A DNA stretch of 64,000 nt, from contig NZ_JHZK01000011.1 of NCBI RefSeq assembly GCF_000688515.1, positions 1-64,000 of the forward strand. Reading direction: 5' to 3'. Position 1 is the stretch's first letter. The number at the start of each line of letters is the position of its first letter. Under the pieces are notes generated by a model. It did not search any database, was not told the origin of the DNA, and saw only the letters and a program-made list of their open reading frames with translations. This DNA comes from Afifella pfennigii DSM 17143 (GTDB lineage Bacteria > Pseudomonadota > Alphaproteobacteria > Rhizobiales > Afifellaceae). The position numbers and the translations under genes are program-made. Positions 27,721 through 38,440 of this stretch are shown here, piece after piece.

Positions 27721-28761
27721 ATGGTGGCGATCCGTCCAGCCTCCGTATCCGGTTTCCTCGCCGCACCCCCGGCCGAGTTGCGCCTGTTTCTCGTCTATGG
27801 ATCGGATCAGGGCGCCGTCAGTGAACGGGCCGCAGCCCTTTCCACTGCCCTTTCGGCTCGCGAGCCGCAGGGCACAACGCTTATCCGCATCGGTTCCGAC
27901 GAGCTTGCCGGCGATCCCGGTCGTATCGCCGACGAATCGAACGCCGATCTCCTGTTCGGCGGCCCACCCCTCATCCGTTTGAAGCTGCTCGATGCCCGCC
28001 ACAACGCCGTCGGCGCCCTTCGCCCCTTGATCGAGGCGCCGCCCGAGGCGGCCTACGTCATCGTGGAAGCGGAAGAGTTGCGAGCCGGCAGCGCCCTGCG
28101 CAAGCTCTTCGAGGAATCGGCTGCCGCGGCCGCGCTCCCCTGCTACGAGGCGAGCCCGGAGGATGTCGCCGATCTCGTACGCTCCAGCCTGCGCGAGGCG
28201 GGGCTGCGCGTGGAGCCGGAGGCCTTCGATTATCTCCTCGCCCATCTGGGCGGCGATCGCGGGGTCACGCGGCGTGAGCTGGAAAAGCTCGTCCTCTTCG
28301 CCGGCGACGCGGCCGAGATCACCTTGGAGGACGTCCTCGCCGTCACAGGAGAAAGCGTTGAGCTGCGCAACGATCGGCTGATCGATCACGCTCTGACGGG
28401 GGATCTTGACCGCCTGGCACTGGACCTCAATCGTCTGAAGGCGGAGGGAGGCTCGCCCGGCGCCCTTCTCGCCCAGGCGCTCAGCCATCTCATCATGCTT
28501 TCAGGCCTGTCGGCCCAGGCCGCTCACGGTGCCGCGCTCGGCCCGCTCGTTGAGCGGGCCCGTCCGCCCGTACATTTCCGTCGCAAGGAAAAGGTGGTGC
28601 GTTCCCTGCAGCTATGGCCCTCAGAGGCGCTGCAGCGCGCCCGAGCCGCCGTCGATCGGGCAATCTTGCTCACACGCCAGTTTCCCGGGCTCGATCACGC
28701 CATCGCCTCCGACACGTTGCTGAAGTTCGCTCTGGCCGCCCGCCGCGCCGCCCGGCGTTAG
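27721..28761 (+). CDS. holA: DNA polymerase III delta subunit
   Basis: 346-aa clamp-loader delta subunit, which opens the beta sliding clamp. Domain I begins with LRLFLVYGSDQGAVSERA, in place of an ATP-binding P-loop. LFGGPPLIRL and YVIVEAEELRAGSALRKLFEE are typical, and domain III begins near DRLIDHALTGDLDRLA. Eleven bases separate it from lptE. An in-frame GTG at 27718 adjoins the ATG at 27721. Convergent with parB. Confidence 0.93.
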   Translation: MVAIRPASVSGFLAAPPAELRLFLVYGSDQGAVSERAAALSTALSAREPQGTTLIRIGSDELAGDPGRIADESNADLLFGGPPLIRLKLLDARHNAVGALRPLIEAPPEAAYVIVEAEELRAGSALRKLFEESAAAAALPCYEASPEDVADLVRSSLREAGLRVEPEAFDYLLAHLGGDRGVTRRELEKLVLFAGDAAEITLEDVLAVTGESVELRNDRLIDHALTGDLDRLALDLNRLKAEGGSPGALLAQALSHLIMLSGLSAQAAHGAALGPLVERARPPVHFRRKEKVVRSLQLWPSEALQRARAAVDRAILLTRQFPGLDHAIASDTLLKFALAARRAARR

Positions 28762-28809
28762 GTCGCGAAGATACCATGAACGCGGCGGACCTTCTCGTCC
28801 TGTCACGCT

Positions 28810-29694
28810 CTAGCTTCGCAGCCGCCCGCACACCATGTCGAGCTGCGCCAGATCGCGATACTTGATGCGCACTTCACCCTTGCCGTCCGGCTTGTGGCGG
28901 ATATCGATCTGGAGACCGAGGCGGTCGCCCAGCTCTTTTTGCAGCGCCAGCGTATCGGCGTCCTTTTCCGCGGTTTGTCGCCGCTCGCCGGAGGCCGGTT
29001 CGGCACCGCGCTGCGCAAGCTTTTCCGTATCGCGCACCGAAAGGCCCTTGGCGATGGCGATCTCGGCCAGCCGCACCGGCTCTTCGGTATTGATCAAAGC
29101 CCGGGCATGTCCCGCCGTCAGGCGCCCGAAGCGCAGATGCTCCAACACTTTCTCCGGCAGCTTCAAGAGCCGCAGCGTGTTGGTGACATGCACCCGGCTC
29201 TTGCCGATGACGTCGGCGAGATCGCCCTGGCTGTAGCTGAACTCCTCGATGAGCGCCTGATAGCCTTGCGCCTCCTCCAGCGGGTTAAGGTCGGCGCGCT
29301 GCACGTTCTCCACGATGGCGAGTTCCAGCGCCTCCCGGTCGGAAACCTCCAGGAGCGTAATCGGAACTTCGTGGATGCCGGCAAGCTGCGCCGCGCGCCA
29401 GCGTCTTTCGCCGGCGATGATCTCGTATTCGCCGCTAACACCCGGTCGCGGCCGCACCACGACCGGCTGCACCAGCCCATGGGCACGGATGGACGCAGCA
29501 AGATCCTCAAGCTCCTCGCCGGAGAAATCTCGCCGGGGATTACGGGGATTGGGGTGGATGGAGGCCAAAAGGGCCGTCTGCGGCGCCGGGCGCGGTCTCT
29601 CCCCCTCTTCCGCCGGCGTCATCTCCGGCAACGCATAATCCTGTAAGAGGGCATCGAGGCCCCGTCCCAGCCGTCTTGTCGGTTCTTGCGCCAT
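28810..29694 (-). CDS. parB: Chromosome-partitioning protein ParB
   Basis: 294-aa CTP-dependent clamp that loads at parS and organises the origin. The N-terminal ParA-interacting start is RRLGRGLDALL. The CTP/ParB domain contains GLVQPVVVRPRPG and GERRWRAAQLAG (the ERRxRA CTPase motif). The central HTH reads YSQGDLADVIGKSRVHVTNTLRLLKLP, and a C-terminal dimerisation domain follows. The frame is open for 34 codons upstream; MAQEPTRRLGRGL at 29694 is the family start. It follows parA by 26 bp. Three parS-like sites lie upstream between mnmG and mnmE. Confidence 0.97.
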   Translation of the reverse strand: MAQEPTRRLGRGLDALLQDYALPEMTPAEEGERPRPAPQTALLASIHPNPRNPRRDFSGEELEDLAASIRAHGLVQPVVVRPRPGVSGEYEIIAGERRWRAAQLAGIHEVPITLLEVSDREALELAIVENVQRADLNPLEEAQGYQALIEEFSYSQGDLADVIGKSRVHVTNTLRLLKLPEKVLEHLRFGRLTAGHARALINTEEPVRLAEIAIAKGLSVRDTEKLAQRGAEPASGERRQTAEKDADTLALQKELGDRLGLQIDIRHKPDGKGEVRIKYRDLAQLDMVCGRLRS

Positions 29695-29720
29695 TCTCGT
29701 TCCGCCTATGCCCGCACGGC

Positions 29721-30542
29721 CTAAGCCGCCCTCAGGACCCGCTCGCGCTGGATGACCTCGCTGGCGAGCCTCAGATACGCCTGGCTGCCAGCGCAATTGA
29801 TATCGTAGAGGATCGCCGGCTTGCCATGCGAGGGCGCCTCGGAGATGCGCACATTGCGCGGAATCACCGTCTCATACACCTTTTCGCCCATATGCGAGCG
29901 CACATCCTCCACCACCTGGCCGGAAAGGTTGTTGCGTCCATCGAACATGGTCAGCACGATCCCGTGGATGGAAAGCTCAGGATTGAGGCCCCGGCGCACC
30001 CGCTCCACCGTACCCAGGATCTGGCTGAGACCCTCCAGCGCGAAGAACTCGCATTGCAGCGGCACCAGCACGGCATGCGCCGCAGCCATCGCGTTAATGG
30101 TCAGAAGGTTGAGCGAGGGCGGGCAATCGATCAGGACATAGGTGAAGGGCGAATTTCCCTCCTTGCCGAGCGCGGCGACGGCCTTGCGCAGCCGAAAAGC
30201 ACGATCCTGAAAGCTGGCGATCTCCAGCTCCACGCCGAGCAGGTCGAGCGTCGAAGGCGCGATCGACAAGCGCGGCACGACCGTCTCCACGGCGACATCG
30301 CGCAGCGGGACCTCCTCCATCAGAATGTCGTAGGTGGAGCGCTGGCGGCTTTCGCGGCCGATGCCGAGACCCGTGGAGGCGTTGCCCTGCGGATCGAGGT
30401 CGACGATAAGGACTCTCTCGCCGATAGCGGCAAGCGCCGTTCCGAGATTGATCGCGGTCGTCGTCTTGCCGACGCCACCCTTCTGATTGGCGATGACAAG
30501 AACGCGCGGGACAGAAGGAAGCCGCTCCACATTCTGCGGCAT
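29721..30542 (-). CDS. parA: Chromosome-partitioning ATPase ParA
   Basis: 273-aa MinD/ParA-type ATPase whose gradient pulls ParB-parS complexes to the cell pole. It has the deviant Walker A KGGVGKTTT (residues 21-29), Walker A' IVDLDPQGNASTGLG and Walker B YVLIDCPPSLNLLTINAM. The chromosomal type is indicated by its linkage to rsmG, mnmG and mnmE. It begins 3 bp after rsmG and precedes parB. Confidence 0.97.
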   Translation of the reverse strand: MPQNVERLPSVPRVLVIANQKGGVGKTTTAINLGTALAAIGERVLIVDLDPQGNASTGLGIGRESRQRSTYDILMEEVPLRDVAVETVVPRLSIAPSTLDLLGVELEIASFQDRAFRLRKAVAALGKEGNSPFTYVLIDCPPSLNLLTINAMAAAHAVLVPLQCEFFALEGLSQILGTVERVRRGLNPELSIHGIVLTMFDGRNNLSGQVVEDVRSHMGEKVYETVIPRNVRISEAPSHGKPAILYDINCAGSQAYLRLASEVIQRERVLRAA

Positions 30543-30545
30543 GTC

Positions 30546-31208
30546 TCAGGCCTTCCTCAGCTTCAGATTGGAGATGGCGGCAACGCCACCGCCGCCCCCG
30601 ACGGCGCTTTCGTACCATATCTGATCGAAAGACCAGATGTGAGCCGCCGCCGCCTCTTCATGCACATATTCCTTGCCCTTCATGGCCAACACGATCCCGT
30701 CGGGTGCGAGCAGCGGCGCTGCCAGAGTGAAGAGCTCCGGCAACGGCGCCAGCGCCCTGGCGCTGACGATATCGTAGGGTGACGCGCTGCCAAGCGCCTC
30801 GATCCGTTCTGCGCGGATTGTCGCGCTCGGCGCGCACAGGCGTGCCGCCTGGCGCAGGAAAGCAGCCTTCTTCCGGTTCGCCTCCACCAGCGTGACCTGA
30901 AGTTCCGTGCCCTCCGCGGCGATGGCCACGACCATGCCTGGAAAGCCGCCGCCGCTGCCAAGATCGATCCACCTCTTCGCGCCCTCCGGCGCCAGCGGCA
31001 GAAGCTGCAGACTGTCGGCGACATGCCGCGTCCATAGCTCCGGCACCGTCTTGGGGGCGATGAGATTGTGGGTGGCCTGCCAAGTGAGGAGCAAAGCGAC
31101 GAACCGTTCCAGAGCCGATTCGATGCCCGGTCGGAGATTGAAGGGGCGGAGAGCGGCACCTTTGTCAGGCGCCGTCATGGCTTGTGCCAGCGCGGGCTCA
31201 GGCGGCAC
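30546..31208 (-). CDS. rsmG: 16S rRNA (guanine-N7-)-methyltransferase RsmG
   Basis: 220-aa GidB methyltransferase that makes m7G527 in 16S rRNA; loss gives low-level streptomycin resistance in many bacteria. SAM motif [17 protein letters not shown] (residues 81-97). [23 protein letters not shown] is the family signature. The GTG at 31208 has GAGGGAG about 5 bases upstream, and the gene overlaps the end of mnmG by 11 bases. An ATG ten codons later (31178) is an alternative. Confidence 0.94.
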   Translation of the reverse strand: MPPEPALAQAMTAPDKGAALRPFNLRPGIESALERFVALLLTWQATHNLIAPKTVPELWTRHVADSLQLLPLAPEGAKRWIDLGSGGGFPGMVVAIAAEGTELQVTLVEANRKKAAFLRQAARLCAPSATIRAERIEALGSASPYDIVSARALAPLPELFTLAAPLLAPDGIVLAMKGKEYVHEEAAAAHIWSFDQIWYESAVGGGGGVAAISNLKLRKA

Positions 31209-33069
31209 GACGCTCCCTCGCCTGTCTCTTCACATGCGCTAGGATGAGGGTGAGCGCTGCCGACGTCATGCCCTCGATACGCCCGGCCTGGGCAAGGCTT
31301 GCCGGCCGCACCGTCTCAAGCCGCTCACGTAGCTCGTTGGAAAGGCCGGAAAGCGCCGCATAGGCGAAGCCTGCCGGAATCCTTACCGCCTCTTCGCGCT
31401 TCAGCGACGCGACATCCGCTTTCTGGCGATCGAGGTAGACCGCGTAGCGCGCATCGGTGGTGACGTGCCGCACAAGCGCCGGCTCTGCCGCGGCGAGTTC
31501 CGGCCAGATCGTCGCGAGCCTGGCGTAGGGAAGATCCGGATAGGCGAGGAGCTCGAAGGCGCTGCGCCGGATGCCATCCTGGTTGACCGCAAGGCCGTGC
31601 CGTGCGGCCTCGTTGGGCGTCAGGCTCTTCGCGTTGAGAAGCTCGCGGAGTCGTGCCAACTCGGCCATTTTCTTCCGGAACCGAGTCGAGCGTGCCGCGC
31701 CGACGATTCCCCAGGCTTCGCCGAGTGGCGTCAGCCGCTCATCGGCATTGTCGACCCTCAGTGCCAGCCGGTATTCCGCCCGCGAGGTGAACATCCGATA
31801 GGGCTCGGAGACGCCGCGGGTAACGAGGTCGTCGATCATCACCCCGAGATAGGCATCGGCACGCGAGACGGTCTGCGGCTCGGCCCCGCCGGCCCGGCGC
31901 GCCGCGTTGAGGCCGGCGATCAACCCCTGCGCCGCCGCCTCTTCGTAGCCGGTCGTGCCGTTGATTTGCCCTGCCAGGAAAAGCCCCGGAAGGCTCTTGG
32001 CCTCCAGTCCGGCGGTCAGCTCGCGCGGATCGACATGATCGTATTCGATGGCATAGCCCGGACGGAGGATACGCACCCGGCCAAGCCCCGGAAGGGTGCG
32101 CACGAACGCCGTCTGAACCTCCTCCGGCAAAGAGGTGGAGATGCCGTTCGGATAGACGGTATGATCCTCAAGGCCCTCCGGCTCCAGGAAGACCTGATGC
32201 GATTCCCGTTCCGCGAAACGGACGACCTTGTCCTCGATGGAAGGGCAGTAACGCGGTCCGCGGCTCGCGATCCGCCCTGAGTAGATGGCGGAGCGGGAAA
32301 GATTGGTGCGGATGATGGCATGCGCCTCTGCCCCGGTGCGAGTGATGGCGCAATCGATCTGCGGCGTTACAATCCGATCCGTGAGAGCGGAGAAGGGCTC
32401 CGGCGTTTCGTCACCCGGCTGTCGCTCCAGAGTCTCCCAGTCGATGCTGCGCCCGTCGAGACGCGGCGGCGTACCGGTCTTCATCCGCCCAAGCCGCAGC
32501 CCCAGTCGCGCCAGGGTATCTGCCAGAGCGATGGCCGGCCGCTCATCGACTCGACCCGCCGGCCAACTCCTCTCACCGAGGTGGATAAGGCCGCGCAGAA
32601 AAGTACCGGTCGTGATCACCACGGCGGCGCAGTGGATCGCGCGACCATCGGAAAGCTTAAGGCCAGCCACGCGGCCGCGCGCGATGAGAAGGTCGGACGC
32701 TTCCCCCTCGACGACGACAAGGCCCGCCTGCGTGGCGATGGCCTCCTGCATCGCTCGGCGATAGAGGGATCGATCCGCCTGTGCGCGCGGCCCCTGCACC
32801 GCTGGGCCCTTGCGGCGATTGAGCATCCGGAACTGGATACCCGCCGCATCGGCGACGCGCGCCATCAGCCCATCGAGGGCATCGATCTCGCGCACCAGAT
32901 GCCCCTTGCCGAGTCCGCCGATAGCCGGATTGCACGACATTGCGCCGATCGTATCGAAGCGGTGCGTAATGAGGACGACATGCGCCCCGGCCCTGGCCGC
33001 AGCGGCGGCCGCCTCGCAGCCGGCATGGCCGCCGCCGATGATGGCAACATCGCAAGAGGTGATGCTCAT
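31198..33069 (-). CDS. mnmG: tRNA uridine-5-carboxymethylaminomethyl modification enzyme MnmG
   Basis: 623-aa FAD enzyme (GidA) that with MnmE installs cmnm5U at the wobble position of several tRNAs. N-terminal FAD site GGGHAG at residues 12-17, then [22 protein letters not shown] (a GidA signature) and the C-terminal helical domain with KRQARERRA. The length is typical. Between its start and the mnmE stop is a 113-bp gap with three parS-like sites. Confidence 0.97.
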   Translation of the reverse strand: MSITSCDVAIIGGGHAGCEAAAAAARAGAHVVLITHRFDTIGAMSCNPAIGGLGKGHLVREIDALDGLMARVADAAGIQFRMLNRRKGPAVQGPRAQADRSLYRRAMQEAIATQAGLVVVEGEASDLLIARGRVAGLKLSDGRAIHCAAVVITTGTFLRGLIHLGERSWPAGRVDERPAIALADTLARLGLRLGRMKTGTPPRLDGRSIDWETLERQPGDETPEPFSALTDRIVTPQIDCAITRTGAEAHAIIRTNLSRSAIYSGRIASRGPRYCPSIEDKVVRFAERESHQVFLEPEGLEDHTVYPNGISTSLPEEVQTAFVRTLPGLGRVRILRPGYAIEYDHVDPRELTAGLEAKSLPGLFLAGQINGTTGYEEAAAQGLIAGLNAARRAGGAEPQTVSRADAYLGVMIDDLVTRGVSEPYRMFTSRAEYRLALRVDNADERLTPLGEAWGIVGAARSTRFRKKMAELARLRELLNAKSLTPNEAARHGLAVNQDGIRRSAFELLAYPDLPYARLATIWPELAAAEPALVRHVTTDARYAVYLDRQKADVASLKREEAVRIPAGFAYAALSGLSNELRERLETVRPASLAQAGRIEGMTSAALTLILAHVKRQARERRAA

Positions 33070-33107
33070 AGGCTTTGGTCTAGTCGCTCTTTCTCGCCTT
33101 GAGAAGA

Positions 33108-33123
33108 TGTTTCACGTGGAACC
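33108..33123. other. parS-like site 1
   Basis: TGTTTCACGTGGAACC matches the ParB-binding palindrome TGTTTCACGTGAAACA at 14 of 16 positions. It lies in the mnmG-mnmE gap, upstream of the parAB operon. Confidence 0.88.
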
Positions 33124-33140
33124 GATGAGGAGTCAGGATA

Positions 33141-33156
33141 GGTTTCACGTGGAACA
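33141..33156. other. parS-like site 2
   Basis: GGTTTCACGTGGAACA matches the parS consensus at 14 of 16 positions. It lies 33 bp from site 1, in the same orientation and with the same A-to-G change at position 12. Confidence 0.88.
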
Positions 33157-33166
33157 TCCGCTGAAT

Positions 33167-33182
33167 CGTTCCGCGTGAAACC
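33167..33182. other. parS-like site 3 (degenerate)
   Basis: CGTTCCGCGTGAAACC matches parS at 12 of 16 positions, with the right half GTGAAAC intact. It abuts the mnmE stop codon. It is weaker than its two neighbours and its spacing to site 2 is 26 bp. Confidence 0.65.
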
Positions 33183-34508
33183 TCATTTGCCGATGCAGAA
33201 CCGGGAGAATATCGCACCTAGCATCTCCTCCGCGTCGACCCGCCCAGCGATGCGTCCGATCGAAGTGACACAGCTTCGCAACTCCTCGACCGTCAACTCG
33301 TCGACCGTCATCCCTTCCCGTTCCAGCACCGATTCAATCCCCCGCCTCAGCGCCTGCAGACCCGTCCGCTGCCTCCCATTCACCGCTTCAGCCCCGGTCC
33401 CCGGGCTCCGGCCTCCGAGCTGCCCCCGCAACCAGTCACCGATCGCCCCCTCAAGCTCTTCCAGCCCCACCCCGGACTTTGCCGAGACACGGAACGCCGC
33501 ATCGCCGATCCGCCCATGCGGCTCGCCCGAGATGTCCGCCTTGGTCTCGACCCTCCATACGTTCACTTCCGAGGCCTTCGTCGCACACCCGGCGTTCCCG
33601 CCCTCTGTCAGTCGAAGCACCAAATCCGCATTCTCCGCGCTAAGCCGCGCGCGGCGCACGCCCTCCATCTCCGCCGCGCTTGCCGCCGAGCGAAGCCCCG
33701 CCGTATCGACCAGCGTCACCGCATATCCCCCAAGCGAAAGCGGTACCGTCACGAGATCGCGGGTGGTACCCGGCTCGTCGCTGACAATCGCAACCTCCCT
33801 TCGGGCAAACGCATTGAGCAGCGTCGACTTGCCGACATTCGGCGCTCCCGTCAGCACAATCGTGAAGCCCTCCCGGATCCGCTCGGCGAAATACGATCCC
33901 GCCAGAACCGACTCCACCTCCGCAAGAAGTTGCCGAAGCTCCTTCCAGAACTCAGGCCCAAGCTCCTCGGCAGCATCTTCCTCGTCCGCGAAATCGAGCC
34001 GCGCCTCCACCTCCGCGAGCAGATCGCGGAGCCGTTCCCGCCATTGCGCAAGCCGGCGCGCCATCGCCCCTTCGGCCTGCGCCAGAGCCTGGCACCGCTG
34101 CGCCTCGGTTTCCGCAGCAATCAGATCGGCAAGCCCCTCCGCTTCCGTCAGGTCGAGACGACCGTTCAGGAAAGCGCGGCGGGTAAATTCCCCCGCCTCG
34201 GCAGCTCTGACGCCGTCCCGTTCCGCGAGCGATTCGAATATCTTCAGCACGACCGCCCGGCTGCCGTGACAATGCAGCTCGGCGCAATCCTCTCCGGCGA
34301 AGCTACCCGGTGCCGGCAGCCATACGACAAGCGCCTCGTCGATCGGCTCCCCGGTGCCGTCCCGCAACATCCGCAGGCACATCCGCCGCGCCGGCGGGAC
34401 TGACCCGGCCATCGCCTCCAGCACCTCGCGGCTGCGCGGCCCGCAGATGCGAATCACCGCGACGCCGGCTGGCGGCGCCCCACTCGACAACGCGAAGATC
34501 GTCTCCAT
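33183..34508 (-). CDS. mnmE: tRNA modification GTPase MnmE
   Basis: 441-aa GTPase (TrmE) partner of MnmG. The N-terminal tetrahydrofolate-binding domain includes [18 protein letters not shown] and [28 protein letters not shown]. The G domain is inserted in the helical domain, with P-loop GAPNVGKST (221-229), switch DEPGTTRD and G3 DTAGLR. The C-terminus ends in the conserved CIGK (C438). It is divergent from the DUF255 gene, with a 38-bp gap between starts, so the promoters must overlap or lie inside the genes. Confidence 0.97.
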   Translation of the reverse strand: METIFALSSGAPPAGVAVIRICGPRSREVLEAMAGSVPPARRMCLRMLRDGTGEPIDEALVVWLPAPGSFAGEDCAELHCHGSRAVVLKIFESLAERDGVRAAEAGEFTRRAFLNGRLDLTEAEGLADLIAAETEAQRCQALAQAEGAMARRLAQWRERLRDLLAEVEARLDFADEEDAAEELGPEFWKELRQLLAEVESVLAGSYFAERIREGFTIVLTGAPNVGKSTLLNAFARREVAIVSDEPGTTRDLVTVPLSLGGYAVTLVDTAGLRSAASAAEMEGVRRARLSAENADLVLRLTEGGNAGCATKASEVNVWRVETKADISGEPHGRIGDAAFRVSAKSGVGLEELEGAIGDWLRGQLGGRSPGTGAEAVNGRQRTGLQALRRGIESVLEREGMTVDELTVEELRSCVTSIGRIAGRVDAEEMLGAIFSRFCIGK

Positions 34509-34546
34509 CTACCTTGCTACCCAACCGAAGGAACCGCCGAAGCCAT

Positions 34547-36544
34547 ATGGCCGAAAACCGCCTCGCACAATCCGCCAGCCCTTATCTTCGCCAACACGCC
34601 GACAATCCCGTCATGTGGCACCCATGGGACGAGAAAGCCCTCGCCGAGGCAGCCCGGCGCAACGTCCCAATACATCTCTCCATCGGCTACGCCGCCTGCC
34701 ATTGGTGTCATGTCATGGCCCATGAAAGCTTCTCGGACGCGAAGACGGCCGAACTCCTCAACGCCGGCTTCGTCAACATCAAGGTTGATCGTGAGGAGCG
34801 ACCCGACATCGACCATATCTATATGCGCGCCCTCCACGCCCTCGGCGAGCCCGGCGGTTGGCCACTCACCATGTTCCTGACCCCAGCGGGCGAGCCATTC
34901 TGGGGCGGCACCTATTTCCCGCCGGAGCCGCGTTTCGGTCGACCGAGCTTCCGTCAGCTCCTGACAGCGGTTTCAGAGACCTGGCGCGACAAACCCGACA
35001 CGATCACCGCTAACACCGCAGCCATTTTGCAAAGGCTGACGCACCAGCCCGCGGCGCCTTCTCCCGCGCCCGACGCTCCCATTCTCGACGCCGCCGCCGC
35101 CCAGATGCTGACTCTCTACGACACCCGCCACGGTGGTTTCCATGGCGCCCCGAAGTTCCCCCAAGCCCCCCTACTGGAACTGACCTGGCGGGCCGGTCTC
35201 CGGACCGGAAACGAGTCGTTCCTGCACGCCGTTCTCCTCACCCTCCACAACATCTGCCAGGGCGGCATTTATGATCACCTCGGCGGCGGCTTTGCACGCT
35301 ACGCCGTCGACGACCGCTGGCTGGTGCCGCATTTCGAGAAGATGCTCTCCGACAACGGTCAGCTCCTCTCGCTCCTCGCCCTCGCCGTGCAAAAGACCGC
35401 CTCGCCGCTCTTTCGCGCTCGGCTCAACGAAACCGCCGACTGGCTCCTCCGCGACATGCTACTCGCCGAAGGTGCCTTCGCCGCCAGCCTGGACGCCGAC
35501 ACCGAAAACGAAGAAGGCGCTACCTATGTCTGGAATGCCGCCGAGATCACTAGCTTGCTTGGCAACGATAGCGCCAACTTCGCCGCCCGCTACGGCGTGA
35601 CGCCCGCCGGCAACTGGGAAGGCAGGAACATCCTCAATCGGCTCGGAGCCGATTCGTTCGAATGGCTCGGCGACGCGGAGGAAGCGCGTCTCGCGACACA
35701 CCGGGCGAAGCTTCTTGCCGTGCGCGAGCGGCGCCCCCAACCCGCCCGCGACTACAAGATCCTTACCGATTGGAACGCGGTCGCGATCGCCGGCCTCGCC
35801 CGCGCCAGCGAGGTGAATGAGCGTCCCGAACTCCTCGCCGCCGCGGAGAAAGCGTTCGCCTTCCTCACAAACCTCGACGACCACGCCCCCGGCGCGCTCG
35901 TCCACGCCTGGTGCGATGCACGCGCCACCGCCGCGGGCCTCGCCACCGACTACGCCCAGATGATGCGCGCCGCATTGGAGCTGTACGCCCAAACCGGCGC
36001 CAAACGTTACCTTCACCACGCGGCGGCGTTCTTCGACCGCCTCGAGACCGATTTCCTCGATAAAGACTCTGGGACCTATTTCCTCACGGCCGACTCCGCC
36101 CCGCCCCTGATCCTGCGCCCACGCAGCGACACCGACGAAGCGATGCCAAACGCCAACGGCGTCGCGGCCGAAGCGGCGATCCGGCTTTCCCTGGTCACAT
36201 CCGAACGACGGTTCCAAGACCGCGCCGAGGCCATCATCGAACGTTTCCGTCCGGCCATGATCCGCGACCTCATCGGCACCGCGAGCGTGCAAACGGCATG
36301 GGATACCGCCGAGCGCGCCCGTCACGTCACCCTCGCAGAAGGCCCCAACGCGCCCCCGCTGCGCTGTCTCGTCGCCGCGGAGGCTGACCCGGCCCTTCTG
36401 CAAGACGCCCTCGCCGCGGAAAGCGTCCAAGGCGCGCTGCGCCTATGCGACCGCCAACGATGTTATCCTGATGTCGTTGATACCGAGGCCGCGGCCGCAC
36501 TCCTGCGCGATAGCCGCCGGGGCATCAACTCTCCGTCGGCATAA
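34547..36544 (+). CDS. Thioredoxin-domain protein, DUF255/YyaL (spermatogenesis-associated 20 family)
   Basis: 665-aa protein. The N-terminal DUF255 thioredoxin-like domain (about residues 1-165) has the unusual CHWCH motif (C51, C54) in [18 protein letters not shown], followed by [13 protein letters not shown] and [12 protein letters not shown] long (alpha/alpha)6-barrel-like C-terminal domain follows. Family members occur in all domains of life; no reaction has been firmly established. The frame is open 79 codons upstream, opposite mnmE, but [22 protein letters not shown] is the family start. Convergent with rho. Confidence 0.93.
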   Translation: MAENRLAQSASPYLRQHADNPVMWHPWDEKALAEAARRNVPIHLSIGYAACHWCHVMAHESFSDAKTAELLNAGFVNIKVDREERPDIDHIYMRALHALGEPGGWPLTMFLTPAGEPFWGGTYFPPEPRFGRPSFRQLLTAVSETWRDKPDTITANTAAILQRLTHQPAAPSPAPDAPILDAAAAQMLTLYDTRHGGFHGAPKFPQAPLLELTWRAGLRTGNESFLHAVLLTLHNICQGGIYDHLGGGFARYAVDDRWLVPHFEKMLSDNGQLLSLLALAVQKTASPLFRARLNETADWLLRDMLLAEGAFAASLDADTENEEGATYVWNAAEITSLLGNDSANFAARYGVTPAGNWEGRNILNRLGADSFEWLGDAEEARLATHRAKLLAVRERRPQPARDYKILTDWNAVAIAGLARASEVNERPELLAAAEKAFAFLTNLDDHAPGALVHAWCDARATAAGLATDYAQMMRAALELYAQTGAKRYLHHAAAFFDRLETDFLDKDSGTYFLTADSAPPLILRPRSDTDEAMPNANGVAAEAAIRLSLVTSERRFQDRAEAIIERFRPAMIRDLIGTASVQTAWDTAERARHVTLAEGPNAPPLRCLVAAEADPALLQDALAAESVQGALRLCDRQRCYPDVVDTEAAAALLRDSRRGINSPSA

Positions 36545-36575
36545 GACACCGCAGACGGCTTCGCGGCCGCCTGTC

Positions 36576-37841
36576 TCAGGTGTTCATGGAATCGAAGAAT
36601 TCGGAATTCGACTTCGTGTGCCGCAGCTTGTCGAGAAGGAACTCGATGGCATCGACGACACCCATGGAGGAAAGAATCCGCCTCAGCACGAAAATCTTCT
36701 GAAGGTCGGCCCTTGGCACCAAAAGCTCTTCCTTCCGGGTTCCCGATTTCAGGATGTCCATGGAGGGGAACACCCGCTTGTCGGCGACCTTACGGTCGAG
36801 CACGATCTCCGAATTGCCCGTGCCCTTGAACTCCTCGAAGATCACCTCATCCATCCGACTGCCCGTATCGATCAGCGCCGTCGCGATGATCGATAACGAC
36901 CCGCCCTCCTCGATATTGCGCGCCGCGCCAAAGAAGCGCTTCGGCCGCTGCAATGCGTTCGCGTCGACACCGCCCGTCAGCACCTTCCCGGAGGACGGCA
37001 CCACCGTGTTGTACGCTCGGCCGAGGCGGGTGATGGAATCGAGCAAAATGACGACATCGCGTCCATGCTCCACCAGACGCTTGGCCTTTTCGATGACCAT
37101 TTCCGCGACCTGCACATGCCGCGCCGCCGGCTCGTCGAACGTGGAGGAAATCACCTCGCCGCGCACCGTGCGCTGCATGTCGGTCACTTCTTCCGGCCGC
37201 TCGTCGATAAGCAGGACAATGACGTAGCATTCCGGATGATTGCTGGTGATGGAACGCGCGATGTTCTGCAACAGCACCGTCTTGCCGGTACGCGGCGGCG
37301 CCACGATCAAGCCGCGCTGTCCCTTGCCGAGCGGCGCCACCAGGTCGATCACCCGCGCCGACATGTCCTTCATCGTCGGATCGTCCAGCTCCATCTTGAA
37401 GCGGGTATCGGGATAGAGCGGCGTAAGGTTGTCGAAATGAACCTTGTGCTTCGCCTTCTCAGGCTCCTCGAAGTTGATCGTGTTAACTTTCAGGAGCGCG
37501 AAATACCGCTCACCATCCTTCGGACTTCGAATTTCTCCCTCGATCGTGTCGCCCGTTCGTAAAGAAAACCGGCGTATTTGCGAGGGCGAGACATAGATAT
37601 CGTCCGGCCCGGGAAGGTAATTGGCATCCGGCGAGCGCAGGAAACCAAATCCATCTTGTAAGACTTCGATGACGCCTTCGCCAACGATGGTCATATCGCG
37701 TTCGGCGACCTTCTTGAGAATGGCGAACAACAGCTCCTGCTTGCGCAGAATGCTGGCATTCTCCACCTCATACTCTTCTGCAACCGCAAGAAGTTCGGTC
37801 GGCGACTTCGCCTTAAGGTCTTGTAGCTTGATCTCTGCCAT
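36576..37841 (-). CDS. rho: Transcription termination factor Rho
   Basis: 421-aa hexameric RNA helicase. N-terminal helix bundle (1-50), cold-shock-like primary RNA site with [30 protein letters not shown], Walker A PPRTGKT (182-188), Walker [17 protein letters not shown], and the Q/R loops. The length is standard. Starting at 37841 ([10 protein letters not shown]) is canonical. The 173-bp leader to hemJ contains a 6-bp hairpin (37854-37868) close to the start, which could contribute to the autoregulation common for rho. It lies next to hemJ-hemE and the putative origin, as in other alphaproteobacteria. Confidence 0.97.
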   Translation of the reverse strand: MAEIKLQDLKAKSPTELLAVAEEYEVENASILRKQELLFAILKKVAERDMTIVGEGVIEVLQDGFGFLRSPDANYLPGPDDIYVSPSQIRRFSLRTGDTIEGEIRSPKDGERYFALLKVNTINFEEPEKAKHKVHFDNLTPLYPDTRFKMELDDPTMKDMSARVIDLVAPLGKGQRGLIVAPPRTGKTVLLQNIARSITSNHPECYVIVLLIDERPEEVTDMQRTVRGEVISSTFDEPAARHVQVAEMVIEKAKRLVEHGRDVVILLDSITRLGRAYNTVVPSSGKVLTGGVDANALQRPKRFFGAARNIEEGGSLSIIATALIDTGSRMDEVIFEEFKGTGNSEIVLDRKVADKRVFPSMDILKSGTRKEELLVPRADLQKIFVLRRILSSMGVVDAIEFLLDKLRHTKSNSEFFDSMNT

Positions 37842-38014
37842 GAAAGTTGAGTCCCGTGTGAAACACGGTCGTAAAGGCAAGGGGGTTCTTGGAAGGCGCC
37901 GCCACGGAGCGGGAACCAGAAGGGGGACGGCCTCACCGCAGATGGCCGATTACGCCAGTCCTTTTCGCTTAACCCGGCTCGGCCTGAATCACAAGCCGAA
38001 ATATCGTCCAGATC

Positions 38015-38440
38015 TCAGAACGGACGCACGATCACCATGATCACGATGCCGATCATCAGCAATGTCGGAATCTCATTGACGGCCCGGTAGAACTTCTCTG
38101 GCCGCGTATTCCGATCCTCTCGAAAAGCCTTGACCCAGCCCATCATGAAAAAATGCGACAACGTCAAGAGCACAACAAGTGTCAACTTGATGTGGAACCA
38201 GCCCTGATCCCAGGCATGGGCGAGAAACGCCGCCCACAATCCAAAGCCCCAGCTGGCGATCATCGCCGGCGTCATGATGGCGACGAGCAACCGTCGCTCC
38301 ATTACCTTGAAGAGCTCCGACTGGTCGGAGCCAACCGCCACCTTGGTGTGATAGACCATCAGCCGCGGCAGGTAGAGAAGCCCGGCCATCCAGGCGATAA
38401 TCGAAATCACATGCAGGGCCCGCGCCCATTCATAGGCCAT
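38015..38440 (-). CDS. hemJ: Protoporphyrinogen oxidase HemJ
   Basis: 141-aa inner-membrane protein with four predicted helices that oxidises protoporphyrinogen IX to protoporphyrin IX in heme synthesis. The family marks ARALHVISIIAWMAGLLYLPRLMVYH (conserved H10 and RLMVYH) and MVIVRPF at the end are visible. The ATG overlaps the hemE stop by one base (TGATG), so the two are translationally coupled. The frame continues upstream through hemE in another phase. Confidence 0.95.
   Translation of the reverse strand: MAYEWARALHVISIIAWMAGLLYLPRLMVYHTKVAVGSDQSELFKVMERRLLVAIMTPAMIASWGFGLWAAFLAHAWDQGWFHIKLTLVVLLTLSHFFMMGWVKAFREDRNTRPEKFYRAVNEIPTLLMIGIVIMVIVRPF

Noticed and set aside
37854-37868. TGTTTCAC sequence in the rho leader resembling parS
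   Set aside because: Only the first half of parS matches; the second half follows a small hairpin (CCGTGT/ACACGG) instead of the palindrome.
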